Shown piece after piece: positions 56,429 to 64,000 of a DNA stretch of 64,000 bases (position 1 is its first letter; every line of letters starts with the position of its first letter). The notes beneath the pieces were generated by a model, which searched no databases, was not told the DNA's origin, and worked only from the letters and a program-made list of their open reading frames with translations. The stretch covers positions 57,075-121,074 of the forward strand of contig NZ_GL385912.1 in NCBI RefSeq assembly GCF_000146285.1, in the 5' to 3' direction. A program made the translations under genes and the position numbers. The stretch is from Mobiluncus curtisii subsp. curtisii ATCC 35241 (GTDB lineage: Bacteria > Actinomycetota > Actinomycetes > Actinomycetales > Actinomycetaceae).

Positions 56429-57823
56429 ATGGTCTTGAATGCACTTAGAGATTTTGAAACTGTGTGGCGTGGCGCACCTGCCCTCCAGCAGCCGCGCTAT
56501 CCTGACCCAGACCAGGTCTCTGCGGTCTGTGCAGCATTGAAGCAGCGTCCGCCACTGGTTTTTGCCGGGGAAGTCAATGAACTGCAACACTTGATGGCAC
56601 AAGCCTGTGTCGGGGAGGCTTTCGTGCTGACTGGCGGAGATTGTGCCGAAACTTTTGCTGAATCCACTGCCGACCACTTGAAACTGAAAATTCAGACCAT
56701 CCTGCAGATGGCAGTCGTTTTGGCTTACGGTGGGGGACTGCCCGTCATCAAAATGGGTCGCATGGCGGGGCAGTATGCCAAACCCCGTTCTGCTGATACA
56801 GAAACTCGTGACGGCGTGACGTTAGAGTCCTACCGAGGCGATGCCGTTAACGGACACGAGTTCACCGCAGAGTCGCGTACTCCTGACCCGCACCGGCTGA
56901 TGTCCTGCTACCAGTATTCAGCTGCCACACTGAACCTGATTCGGGCTTTCACCCAGGGCGGTTACGCCGATATGCGCCGAGTTCACGAGTGGAACAAAGG
57001 CTTTATGCGTAACCGGGCGTACGCAAAATTCGATGACCTGGCTACCGCGATTGACGCGGCAATGCAGTTCATGAAAGCTACCGGGGTTCCCTCCGATGCG
57101 CTGCGAACCACTGATTTCTATTCCTCGCATGAAGCGTTGCTCCTGGAATACGAAAACGCCCTGACCCGCGTGGATTCCATCAGCGGTGATTTGTATGACA
57201 CTTCCGCACACTTCCTGTGGATTGGAGAACGCACCCGTCAAGTGAACGGGGCGCACGTGGCTTTACTGTCACAGGTGAAAAATCCTCTGGGCGTTAAGCT
57301 CGGACCAAACTCGACTCCCGATGATGTGAAAGGGCTGGTGGAAAGGTTAAACCCAGAGGGCGTGGCGGGACGCCTGACTTTCATCACCCGGATGGGAGCC
57401 AGCAATATCCGGGAAAAACTTCCCCCCCTGCTGCAAGCCGGCAAAGACACCGGCACTCCTCTGGTGTGGATGTGCGATCCGATGCACGGCAACACGGTAA
57501 AGACCGGTTCGGGCTACAAAACTCGTCACTTTGAGACGATTCTGGACGAGGTGCGGGGATTTTTTGCCGCTCACGAGGCTATCGGGACAGTTCCGGGGGG
57601 CATTCACGTGGAACTGACGGGCGAGGACGTGACCGAAATTGTTGGCGGTACGGAAACTATCGACGAATCCGCCCTGGCAAACCGTTACGAAACCCTGGTG
57701 GATCCGCGTCTGAACCACCAACAGGCTCTAGAACTGGCTTTCTTAGTGGCGCAAATGCTGGCGCAAGCGAAACCGGGCATCCAACCGGCAGATTTAGAGA
57801 ACTTCCCGGCGCTAGGTTTTTAA
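56429..57823 (+). CDS. aroG: 3-deoxy-7-phosphoheptulonate synthase, class II (plant type)
   Basis: First enzyme of the shikimate pathway, joining PEP and erythrose 4-phosphate. The protein of 464 residues has the class II hallmarks FVLTGGDCAETFAE (about 71-84), VIKMGRMAGQYAKPRS (about 108-123), TFITRMGASNIREKLP (about 313-328), MCDPMHGNTVKT and GGIHVELTGEDVTE. Mycobacterial AroG is the model. The ribosome site before ATG 56429 is weak. An out-of-frame 15-codon ORF begins at 56401 and overlaps the start, probably by chance. In mycobacteria aroG is likewise near pknL. Confidence 0.95.
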   Translation: MVLNALRDFETVWRGAPALQQPRYPDPDQVSAVCAALKQRPPLVFAGEVNELQHLMAQACVGEAFVLTGGDCAETFAESTADHLKLKIQTILQMAVVLAYGGGLPVIKMGRMAGQYAKPRSADTETRDGVTLESYRGDAVNGHEFTAESRTPDPHRLMSCYQYSAATLNLIRAFTQGGYADMRRVHEWNKGFMRNRAYAKFDDLATAIDAAMQFMKATGVPSDALRTTDFYSSHEALLLEYENALTRVDSISGDLYDTSAHFLWIGERTRQVNGAHVALLSQVKNPLGVKLGPNSTPDDVKGLVERLNPEGVAGRLTFITRMGASNIREKLPPLLQAGKDTGTPLVWMCDPMHGNTVKTGSGYKTRHFETILDEVRGFFAAHEAIGTVPGGIHVELTGEDVTEIVGGTETIDESALANRYETLVDPRLNHQQALELAFLVAQMLAQAKPGIQPADLENFPALGF

Positions 57824-57904
57824 TCAGTCACCGGTGGCAACGCTTTAACCTGCCGGAGACTCTGAATGGCAGTCGCGACGCCGGTCCGCCGGGTTTAAGT
57901 TCGT

Positions 57905-59995
57905 TCAGAACAGAGTAATCGTTACCGTGGATCCGACTTTAGCTTGGGTTCCGGCACCTGGATTGGAATTCAAGACCCGCTTGGAATCTCCGAAAGTACG
58001 CTTTACATTCACCGTGAATCCAGCTGACTCCAGGGCAGAGCGGGCCTCGCCTTCGCTTTTACCAAATACATTCGGTACTGCTGCCATCTCTGGACCTTTA
58101 GAAACCACCAGGGTCACTTGGTCGAGATGGTGGAGGGTCGTGTTGGGAGCCACACTTTGGCTGATGACCTTGCCTTTGGGAACGCCATCCGAGAATTCTT
58201 CCTTAACCTGTGGCTGTAAACCAACCTTGGTCAATTCACTTTGAGCTTCCGAACCTGGTTTGCCGACCAAATCTAGCATCGTAACCGGCTGACGACCTTT
58301 GGAAACCGTAACTTTAACTATCGTGTTGTGCGGCACACTGGCATTGGGTGCAGGGTCTTGGGCAGAAACCTGCCCCTCCGGCACGGTGTCATGGAATTCC
58401 TCGCTGACCTGCGGGGCATTGAAGCGAGCCTTTTTCACCAGCTCCAAGGCCTCTTCCTGAGTCTTTCCCGTCAAATCGGGCATCGTCAGCATTTCGACGC
58501 CCTTGGAGACAAAAATCTTTGCCTTCTGGAAACGTCCCAAGGGTTTCCCCGGCGCTGGATCGGTACGGGCTACGTTCCCGGCAGGAACGTTGTCATCAAA
58601 CACATCCACACGTTCAAAAGTTACGTCGGCGGCAGTGAGGGATTTGGAGGCATCCGACCACTGTTGGTTGACCACGTCCACCATGGGTCGATACGAACCC
58701 GGTCCCCACATAAAGAACCAGGTCAGGATAGCCGCTAGCAGGACTATGGCGCCGATAATTCCCCCAATTAAGAACCACCGCGTCTTTCGGTGGGAAGTAT
58801 CTGTGGATGGGGTATCAGAGTTCCGCACGGAATTTGCCCGACGTTCCCGGCGGCGCTTCCACCAAGACTTGTGATGCGTAGGGGAGCCAGGGGCACCGGG
58901 CAGGGGAACTTCGTTGAGAGTCGGCGTTAATTCCTGATCCGAGTCGACCTCAACAGCGTCGGGTGCGGGCTGAGCGTCGCCGTGCAGCGCCATTTCGGTG
59001 GGACTCAGCCCAGCAATGGTTTCGTCAACCAGTTCCAGGGCAGCATCCCCGTTCAAAGGTCGCTTGGCAGGATCCCGTGTCGTGAGTTTCGCAATCAGGT
59101 CATCGACGGACTGTGGCACCCAGGGCTGGGTCTCCCTGATGCGTGGAACGTCTTGGTTCACGTGGGCGTAGGCGATTTGGATGGGAGAATCGCCGGAAAA
59201 CGGGGGGACTCCAGCCAAAAGCTCGAAAAGCATGATGCCGGTGGCGTAAACGTCCACGCGGGAATCTGCGGCTGTTCCCGACACGGTTTCGGGAGACAGG
59301 TACGCCACTGTCCCCAAGATTGAACCGGTAGTGGCAGCGGTAACTTCGGAGGCGGCACGCGCCAAACCGAAATCGGCGACCTTTACCTGACCAGTTTCTG
59401 GCAGCAGCACGTTTTCCGGTTTCACGTCACGGTGAACCAGACCGGAGCGATGCGCAGCGGCGAGGGCTTGGAGAATTTCCCTGGTGATTTGGAGGGCTTC
59501 ACTGACCGGCAGGCATCCCCGTGAACGCAGGTAGGTGCGCAGGTTAGGACCCTTTACCAGTTCCATCACCAGGTAGCTAGAGCCTTGGGCACTACCCTGG
59601 TCATACACCGCGACCACACCGGGATGGGTCAGTTTTGCTGCCGCTCGAGCCTCCCGGCGAAACCGGGCGACGAAGTCCTGGGACTCTGCCAGGTGGGGGT
59701 ACATAATTTTCAATGCTACCGGTCGGTCCAGGCGCGTGTCTCGTGCCCGATACACGGTAGCCATCCCACCGCGGGCGAGTCTCTTTTCAATGACGTAACG
59801 ACCATCAATAGTCTGTCCCACCAAGTGATCCGTAGGTTCCCGCGGCGCCTGAGGGCTGGCGGGGGTGGGCTGGGCAGGCGGGAAAGAATCGGGCATGTTG
59901 CCGTTGGAGTGACGTCCTGTAGAAGTGGGTTTGGGTGCTGGTACCGCGGTCGTTGCTCCGGTACCGTCGAAATTTTCCGTTTCTTTGTCACTCAC
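57905..59995 (-). CDS. Serine/threonine protein kinase with PASTA domains
   Basis: A transmembrane kinase of about 696 residues. A disordered N-terminus (about 1-55) precedes the kinase domain (about 60-330) with LARGGMATVY, the Lys in VALKIM, catalytic HRDVKPENVLL, DFGLAR and GTVAYLSPE. A Ser/Arg-rich juxtamembrane region leads to one helix (FLIGGIIGAIVLLAAILTWFF) and four PASTA repeats, which bind muropeptides in relatives. By position next to an Rv2175c-like gene it corresponds to PknL; by domains it looks like PknB. GTG 59995 is used; a TTG at 60001 would add two residues. A role in cell-wall signalling is inferred. Confidence 0.92.
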   Translation of the reverse strand: MSDKETENFDGTGATTAVPAPKPTSTGRHSNGNMPDSFPPAQPTPASPQAPREPTDHLVGQTIDGRYVIEKRLARGGMATVYRARDTRLDRPVALKIMYPHLAESQDFVARFRREARAAAKLTHPGVVAVYDQGSAQGSSYLVMELVKGPNLRTYLRSRGCLPVSEALQITREILQALAAAHRSGLVHRDVKPENVLLPETGQVKVADFGLARAASEVTAATTGSILGTVAYLSPETVSGTAADSRVDVYATGIMLFELLAGVPPFSGDSPIQIAYAHVNQDVPRIRETQPWVPQSVDDLIAKLTTRDPAKRPLNGDAALELVDETIAGLSPTEMALHGDAQPAPDAVEVDSDQELTPTLNEVPLPGAPGSPTHHKSWWKRRRERRANSVRNSDTPSTDTSHRKTRWFLIGGIIGAIVLLAAILTWFFMWGPGSYRPMVDVVNQQWSDASKSLTAADVTFERVDVFDDNVPAGNVARTDPAPGKPLGRFQKAKIFVSKGVEMLTMPDLTGKTQEEALELVKKARFNAPQVSEEFHDTVPEGQVSAQDPAPNASVPHNTIVKVTVSKGRQPVTMLDLVGKPGSEAQSELTKVGLQPQVKEEFSDGVPKGKVISQSVAPNTTLHHLDQVTLVVSKGPEMAAVPNVFGKSEGEARSALESAGFTVNVKRTFGDSKRVLNSNPGAGTQAKVGSTVTITLF

Positions 59996-60075
59996 GCCCA
60001 AAAGTCTAGGTTAAATTGTTCCGTATTTCTGTGTCCCTCCCCGTGACGCGCCGCTTTTTGCATTAGTTTTGCATT

Positions 60076-60447
60076 GTGAGTGAAATCTGGAAGGAATATA
60101 TCTGGCTGACTATCAGCGAAGCGGCGGCTTATCTGGGTGTGGAACCGAAAGCTATCCGCTCCTGGCTCAAAGAATTATCTTTGCTAGCGTTGCCCTCACC
60201 AGAGGATGGAAAGCTGCGTATTCCCCAGGTCTTCCTGGTGCCAGCTGAATCGGCGGGAGATTATTGCGGACCCTTGGAGGTCCTGCGGGGTACCTTGATC
60301 CTGTTGCGTGATGGCGGGTTCAGCGATGTCGAAGCAATGAACTGGATGCTCAGCGTGGACGACAGCCTAGGGGACACCCCGTTGAATGCACTGCGGGCGG
60401 GACGCAAGAAAGCTGTGCGTAGGGTGGCAGGAGCTTTGGCACTCTGA
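60076..60447 (+). CDS. Rv2175c-like HTH DNA-binding protein
   Basis: A 123-residue protein starting at GTG 60076, divergent from the kinase gene. The N-terminal part WLTISEAAAYLGVEPKAIRSWLKE (about 10-33) is a MerR-like helix-turn-helix; the C-terminal part LEVLRGTLILLRDGGFSDVEAMNWMLSVDDSLGDTPLNALRAG is the signature of the Rv2175c family. In Mycobacterium tuberculosis Rv2175c is phosphorylated by the neighbouring kinase PknL, which controls its DNA binding; the same partnership is likely here. It could regulate the kinase through the 80-base shared promoter region. Confidence 0.85.
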   Translation: MSEIWKEYIWLTISEAAAYLGVEPKAIRSWLKELSLLALPSPEDGKLRIPQVFLVPAESAGDYCGPLEVLRGTLILLRDGGFSDVEAMNWMLSVDDSLGDTPLNALRAGRKKAVRRVAGALAL

Positions 60448-60461
60448 ATAGTTAGTGCTGA

Positions 60462-61547
60462 TTAGCTGGCGCGGTTCACCAGGGAGGAACCGAAAGCGGC
60501 GAGTTGTCGTTTCACCTCTGCGTCGCACGGCATAGCGTCTAGGAATTCCTGGGATTGCTCCAGGTGCTCATTCATCAGGTCAGAAATCGCGCGTCGCGCT
60601 CCGGAACCGGTGATAATGGCGCAAATGTTGTCGATGATGGGTGGGGTCAAGTCCGGCGCTCCCCAGTAGCGCATCAAGTAGTCTCGCCCTCGGTCATCAG
60701 TCATTTCCCAAGCGAGAGCGAGCTGTGCAGTACGTTTCCCAGAACGAATATCGTCACCGGAGGGTTTTCCGGTCAGTTCTTGATCTCCGAAAATCCCCAA
60801 ATCGTCGTCACGCAGCTGGTAAGCCACGCCCAAAGGAGTGGCGAATCCTTCCAATTGCTCAATGAGGGAATCACTGGCGCCGCGCAACGCCGCTCCCAAC
60901 AGCAGCGGTATTACTACAGAGTAACGCGCGGTCTTGTGCTTGATAATTTCCATAGCCGCCTCCCGAGAGGGGGGCATATCAGGTGAGAGCTCACGAGTCT
61001 CTGCGGAAAGGTCGAGGAACTGTCCGTAAGCCACTTCGGCTTGCATCGTAACGAAGAAATTACTGGCTCGATGGGCATTTTCCACAGAAAGCGTGCTGAT
61101 GGCCTGGGAAAAGTAAGAGTTTGCAGCCGCATAGAGCAAGTCTCCCCACAAGATAGCAGCGGAATCGCCGAAACGAGGTCCACCCATGGGGAAAGACGTC
61201 ATAAACGCGATTTGCGCAGCAGGTAGACCGCGACGTTTTATGGCATTGTCGATGATGTCATCATGAACCAGAGCTGAGGTTTGAAACAGCTCGAGACTGG
61301 CGCCCAGGTCCAGCAGTTGGTCGGGAATCTCACCTGTCCGCAGGGGACCGGCGGCGCTAATCCAACCCATGTAGGCGGCGATGGCTCGGAAACGCTTACC
61401 CCGGGTGAGTAGTCCGCTAGCGGGGGCAGAGAATCCGTCTAGCTGCGCGTTTGTTAAGGCTTTGCTGTTGCAATATTTCCACGGCTCGGCAAGTCGGGCG
61501 CTGACTCCGGAGCGCACGTCAGCTATTAGGGAAATTTCCTCGAGCAT
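60462..61547 (-). CDS. Polyprenyl (geranylgeranyl-type) diphosphate synthase
   Basis: A 361-residue trans-isoprenyl diphosphate synthase. The first Asp-rich motif is LVHDDIIDNA (about 91-100) and the second LRDDDLGIFGDQELTGK (about 246-262), with the GKRFRA substrate motif at about 50-55. Product chain length cannot be read; it would supply the quinone or carotenoid side chain or a lipid carrier. In mycobacteria the related idsA2 is close to pknL and Rv2175c, matching this neighbourhood. It converges with the HTH gene by 15 bases and is divergent from sigA. Confidence 0.9.
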   Translation of the reverse strand: MLEEISLIADVRSGVSARLAEPWKYCNSKALTNAQLDGFSAPASGLLTRGKRFRAIAAYMGWISAAGPLRTGEIPDQLLDLGASLELFQTSALVHDDIIDNAIKRRGLPAAQIAFMTSFPMGGPRFGDSAAILWGDLLYAAANSYFSQAISTLSVENAHRASNFFVTMQAEVAYGQFLDLSAETRELSPDMPPSREAAMEIIKHKTARYSVVIPLLLGAALRGASDSLIEQLEGFATPLGVAYQLRDDDLGIFGDQELTGKPSGDDIRSGKRTAQLALAWEMTDDRGRDYLMRYWGAPDLTPPIIDNICAIITGSGARRAISDLMNEHLEQSQEFLDAMPCDAEVKRQLAAFGSSLVNRAS

Positions 61548-61568
61548 GACCCAAATTTACCATGTCAT

Positions 61569-61597
61569 GAGCAATTTTGTTAGTATGAAATTATAAT
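61569..61597 (+). promoter_or_regulatory. Probable sigA promoter
   Basis: A perfect TATAAT lies at 61592-61597, and a weak -35 (TGAGCA) can be placed 17-18 bases upstream. The predicted transcript would start near 61604, which rules out the TTG at 61597 as a translation start and supports GTG 61645 with GAAAGG in front. Confidence 0.5.
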
Positions 61598-61644
61598 TGT
61601 GCCTTGTACGTTTTGAAACAATTCCTCAATGCGAAAGGTTCTCG

Positions 61645-63339
61645 GTGTCTACCAGCGAAAAGTCCCTTGAAAATCAAGGCGAAACCAGCCCTACTACCAC
61701 TCGGAAGACTGTCGGCAAGGCAGCAGGCGCCAAAGCTGGTTCCACCACTCGGAAAGCTAGCACCAAGGCGGGACAGAAAGTCTCTAAGGCGCAGTCGGAG
61801 GCGAAATCAACCGCCAAATCTGCAACGAAATCTAAGGCATCGACCGGATCCAAGAGCGCCGCAGCGAAGGCTACCAAGACCGCTGCTAAATCTGGCGGGA
61901 AAGCTAGCACAAAGACTGGCGCTAAAACTGCAGGGAAAACCGCGGCGAAATCCACCACCAAGACCAGAGCAAAATCCAGTGCCAAATCAGGTGAAAAGAC
62001 CACTACTCGGAAAACCCGGAGCTCCAAGGCAAAAGCCACGGAGACGAGCACGGGTACGAAGCGGAGGAAGTCTGCAACCAATCAAGAACTACCTGAAGAG
62101 TCTGTAAAATCTCCGGAACTCGAAGTCGAGGACGAAATCGAGGAAGAAGTCGAAGATAAGGACAACGAACCTGATGAAGGCGAGCTGGAAGACCCGGAAA
62201 TCGAGGATTTAGCAGACCTCGAGGGCGACGACGAAGAAGAAGATGATGCAGACAGTGAGGAAGACACTGAGGATACTGAAGACGACGAGGACGAAGACGC
62301 TTCCCACGAGGATAAATCGAAAGATACCAAACTAGGGTCTAAAGCTAAATCCTCAACCAGTGCGGAATATACCCTCTCTGAAAAAGATGATGCGGACGAG
62401 CCGGCTCAAAAGGTGACCGTAGCTGGGGCGACTTCCGATCCGGTCAAGGATTACCTGAAGCAAATCGGCAAGGTCGCGCTGTTGAACGCGGAACAGGAAG
62501 TGGACCTGTCCAAGCGCATCGAAGCTGGTCTGTACGCGGAGCACCTGTTGAAGACTAAGCAGGAAACCATGACTCCGAAACAGATTCGCGAACTGCACTA
62601 TGTCGTTCAAGACGGGCAGATGGCAAAGAATCACCTGCTAGAGGCAAACCTGCGCTTGGTAGTGGCCCTGGCAAAGAAATATACCGGACGTGGTATGTTG
62701 TTCCTTGACTTGATTCAAGAGGGCAACTTAGGTCTGATACGTGCGGTAGAAAAATTCGATTATTCCAAGGGCTACAAGTTCTCTACCTACGCCACCTGGT
62801 GGATTCGTCAGGCCATCACCCGTGCTATGGCAGACCAGGCGCGCACCATCCGGATTCCGGTACACATGGTGGAAGTCATTAATAAACTGGCGCGGGTGCA
62901 ACGCCAAATGCTGCAGGATCTGGGACGCGAACCCACCCCTGATGAGCTGGCGCAAGAACTTGAAATGACCCCAGAAAAGGTCGTGGAAGTCCAGAAATAC
63001 GGTCGCGAGCCGATTTCCCTGCACACTCCGCTGGGTGAGGACGGTGACTCTGAATTCGGGGATTTGATTGAAGACTCCGAAGCAGTAGTGCCTGCCGATG
63101 CGGTTAGCTTTATGATGCTCCAAGAACAGCTACAACGTGTTTTGGACACGTTGAGCGAGCGAGAATCTGGCGTGATTGCCATGCGTTTCGGTCTCAAGGA
63201 CGGTCAGCCCAAGACTCTGGACGAAATCGGGCGCCGCTACGGGGTCACCCGCGAGCGTATCCGCCAGATAGAGGCCAAGACAATGTCCAAGCTGCGTCAC
63301 CCGGCTCGTTCTCAATCTTTGCGCGATTACTTGAACTAA
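61645..63339 (+). CDS. sigA: Primary RNA polymerase sigma factor (RpoD/SigA)
   Basis: The housekeeping sigma-70 factor, 564 residues. Residues 1-145 are rich in Lys, Ala, Ser and Thr with AKxxxK repeats like histone H1; 150-230 are strongly acidic (Glu/Asp). The conserved part begins with [16 protein letters not shown] (region 1.2, about 265), then region 2 with [28 protein letters not shown] and [18 protein letters not shown], region 3, and region 4 with [31 protein letters not shown] 61645 is chosen with GAAAGG 6 bases upstream. Group 1 status is clear from the complete region 1.2-4.2. Confidence 0.95.
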   Translation: MSTSEKSLENQGETSPTTTRKTVGKAAGAKAGSTTRKASTKAGQKVSKAQSEAKSTAKSATKSKASTGSKSAAAKATKTAAKSGGKASTKTGAKTAGKTAAKSTTKTRAKSSAKSGEKTTTRKTRSSKAKATETSTGTKRRKSATNQELPEESVKSPELEVEDEIEEEVEDKDNEPDEGELEDPEIEDLADLEGDDEEEDDADSEEDTEDTEDDEDEDASHEDKSKDTKLGSKAKSSTSAEYTLSEKDDADEPAQKVTVAGATSDPVKDYLKQIGKVALLNAEQEVDLSKRIEAGLYAEHLLKTKQETMTPKQIRELHYVVQDGQMAKNHLLEANLRLVVALAKKYTGRGMLFLDLIQEGNLGLIRAVEKFDYSKGYKFSTYATWWIRQAITRAMADQARTIRIPVHMVEVINKLARVQRQMLQDLGREPTPDELAQELEMTPEKVVEVQKYGREPISLHTPLGEDGDSEFGDLIEDSEAVVPADAVSFMMLQEQLQRVLDTLSERESGVIAMRFGLKDGQPKTLDEIGRRYGVTRERIRQIEAKTMSKLRHPARSQSLRDYLN

Positions 63340-63353
63340 CCGCTACCCCCGTT

Positions 63354-63473
63354 AAGCGAGTAATTCATCGCGTTAATGGCGGAGGAGGCGTAGAAGCGAC
63401 GTTTGGGAGACGTCGCGCCGCTGTAGCTCCAAGCAGGAGGGGGCATCGCGAAGCGAGTGAGCCATCGCGTTAA
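63354..63473. repeat. 23-base direct repeat pair after sigA
   Basis: Copies lie at 63354-63376 and 63451-63473, starting 97 bases apart. Both begin AAGCGAGT and end CATCGCGTTAA; 20 of 23 positions agree. A partial copy of CATCGCGAAGCGA spans 63444-63456. They flank a 7-pair hairpin, GCGACGT (63396-63402) with ACGTCGC (63410-63416). There is no coding potential. Confidence 0.6.
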
Positions 63474-63490
63474 CAGTGTATCGGTTTTAG

Positions 63491-63628
63491 TGGTGGGCGC
63501 TTCGTTGTTGGGGGCGTTTGTGAGAGGCGGTAGGGGGAGTGTTCTTTCGTGTTTTGCGTGACTGTTGTCGCAAAACGCTCACCCTCCAGCCTCTCGCTGA
63601 GTCACCCCCAACGCTCCTCGCCCCACCA
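63491..63628. ncRNA. Nested inverted repeats, candidate structured RNA or terminator
   Basis: Four pairs of arms are nested in order: TGGTGGG 63491-63497 with CCCACCA 63622-63628; GTTGGGGG 63507-63514 with CCCCCAAC 63605-63612; GAGAGGC 63522-63528 with GCCTCTC 63589-63595; GTTTTGCG 63551-63558 with CGCAAAAC 63569-63576 around a 10-base loop. Together they would fold a 138-base stretch into one long interrupted hairpin, starting about 150 bases after sigA. It could be a small RNA, a terminator or a repeat element; strand and promoter are unknown. Confidence 0.4.
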
Positions 63629-63722
63629 GCCTAAATACCTGTGTTTATAACCTCAATTTCAGTGTCAATGGGCTTGAAACCTTCCTGGGTATCGCGTTCT
63701 GTGTGGATTAAAGGTGGAAATA

Positions 63723-63756
63723 GGGCTGCAGCTGCCAATAATGGCAGCTGCAGCCC
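63723..63756. terminator. Perfect 15-pair hairpin
   Basis: GGGCTGCAGCTGCCA (63723-63737) pairs perfectly with TGGCAGCTGCAGCCC (63742-63756) around an ATAA loop. No T-run follows on the plus strand; on the minus strand TATTTCC follows. It lies about 380 bases after sigA and could end a transcript from either side or be an isolated palindromic element. Confidence 0.5.
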
Positions 63757-64000
63757 AAATCCCACTGTTTATTCCCGCTGGGGAATCTAGCGGGCGTGCG
63801 CGAATGACCGATTTCGTTTCGCTTTGGTGCAACCTGATTCAGCTGTAAACGGGTCTACCAGCGGTTTTGCGAAGGCTAAGGGGAGCCGCGGCGCGGATTT
63901 TGGTTTGGGATCGGTCGTTCGTGCATGTGTTCTTCTGAGGGGTGATGTTCGCTTGTGGTGGGCGGTGTGCGGGTGGGCTTGGTGGCAGCGGCGGAGCCGC
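63757..64000. other. Non-coding end of window
   Basis: I see no supported gene here. A small inverted repeat, ATTCCC/GGGAAT around GCTG with an overlapping CCCGCT/AGCGGG, lies at about 63773-63796. Short open frames run off the right edge on both strands but are GC-rich low-complexity sequence without a recognisable product. Confidence 0.5.

Noticed and set aside
56401..56448. 15-codon ORF ahead of aroG as an attenuation leader peptide
   Set aside because: It has one Trp and no run of aromatic codons, overlaps the aroG start out of frame, and comes after rather than before the terminator.
61597..61644. SigA start at TTG 61597
   Set aside because: The codon begins at the last base of a perfect TATAAT element, and GTG 61645 has a well-spaced ribosome site.
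63800..64000. Partial gene entering from the right edge
   Set aside because: The frames open to the edge on either strand are short, GC-rich and without recognisable protein features.
63340..64000. CRISPR array or mobile element
   Set aside because: Only two copies of the 23-base repeat occur, spacing is irregular, and no transposase or cas gene is present.

Overview
The window looks like a chromosomal segment of a mid-GC actinobacterium of the Actinomycetaceae type. WhiA, a SepIVA-like DivIVA protein, DUF3043, a PASTA kinase beside an Rv2175c-like HTH protein, and a class II DAHP synthase are typical of actinobacteria. Three methyl-accepting chemotaxis proteins imply a motile cell, which is unusual in that family and fits Mobiluncus best. 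Cytochrome bd, aspartase, a membrane pyrophosphatase and a PPi-type phosphofructokinase fit a microaerophilic or anaerobic fermenter. The genus is an inference from gene content. No tRNA, rRNA, CRISPR array, phage or insertion sequence was found.

Layout. 1-3711 (minus): a glycosyltransferase cut by the window edge and the proton-pumping pyrophosphatase hppA. 4063-5697: a full-length chemoreceptor. 6046-8560: infC-rpmI-rplT plus an rRNA methyltransferase, with a probable AUU start for infC. 8609-9485 (minus): tpx and rpmB. 9756-18003: aspA, a DhaL-like protein with a degenerate active site, recG and a large membrane protein. 17975-18535 (minus): rsmD. 18574-22920: coaD, sepIVA-like, DUF177, rnc, mutM and a LuxR-type response regulator. 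22959-30933 (minus): cydA-cydB-cydD-cydC followed by a GAF sensor kinase whose 3' end faces the response regulator. 31305-35590: RNase E/G and an ABC-F protein. 35645-44094: rapZ, yvcK-like, whiA, a 26-codon open frame, uvrC, two chemoreceptors without a sensor domain, and a HAD hydrolase. 44117-48705: mostly minus-strand housekeeping genes (SpoU methyltransferase, pyrD, aldo/keto reductase, DUF3043) with one orphan plus-strand gene. 48789-53887: M20 peptidase, shrunken glycerate-kinase-like protein, ErpA-like protein, two FKBP lipoproteins, pseudo-receiver. 53893-63339: a two-helix membrane protein, plsC, PPi-PFK, aroG, PASTA kinase, Rv2175c-like, polyprenyl synthase and the primary sigma factor. 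63340-64000 has no recognisable gene but is rich in repeats and hairpins.

How the genes fit together. Most of the window is core information processing and metabolism. HppA and PPi-PFK suggest that pyrophosphate is used as an energy currency. The cyd genes plus a flanking two-component pair suggest redox or oxygen-responsive respiration. The most unusual signals are the mini-ORF with ATGA overlaps on both sides between whiA and uvrC, the sensor-less chemoreceptor pair directly behind uvrC, a terminator-like hairpin that splits cydAB from cydDC, and the structured non-coding stretch after sigA. No complete new defence or biosynthetic system was identified.
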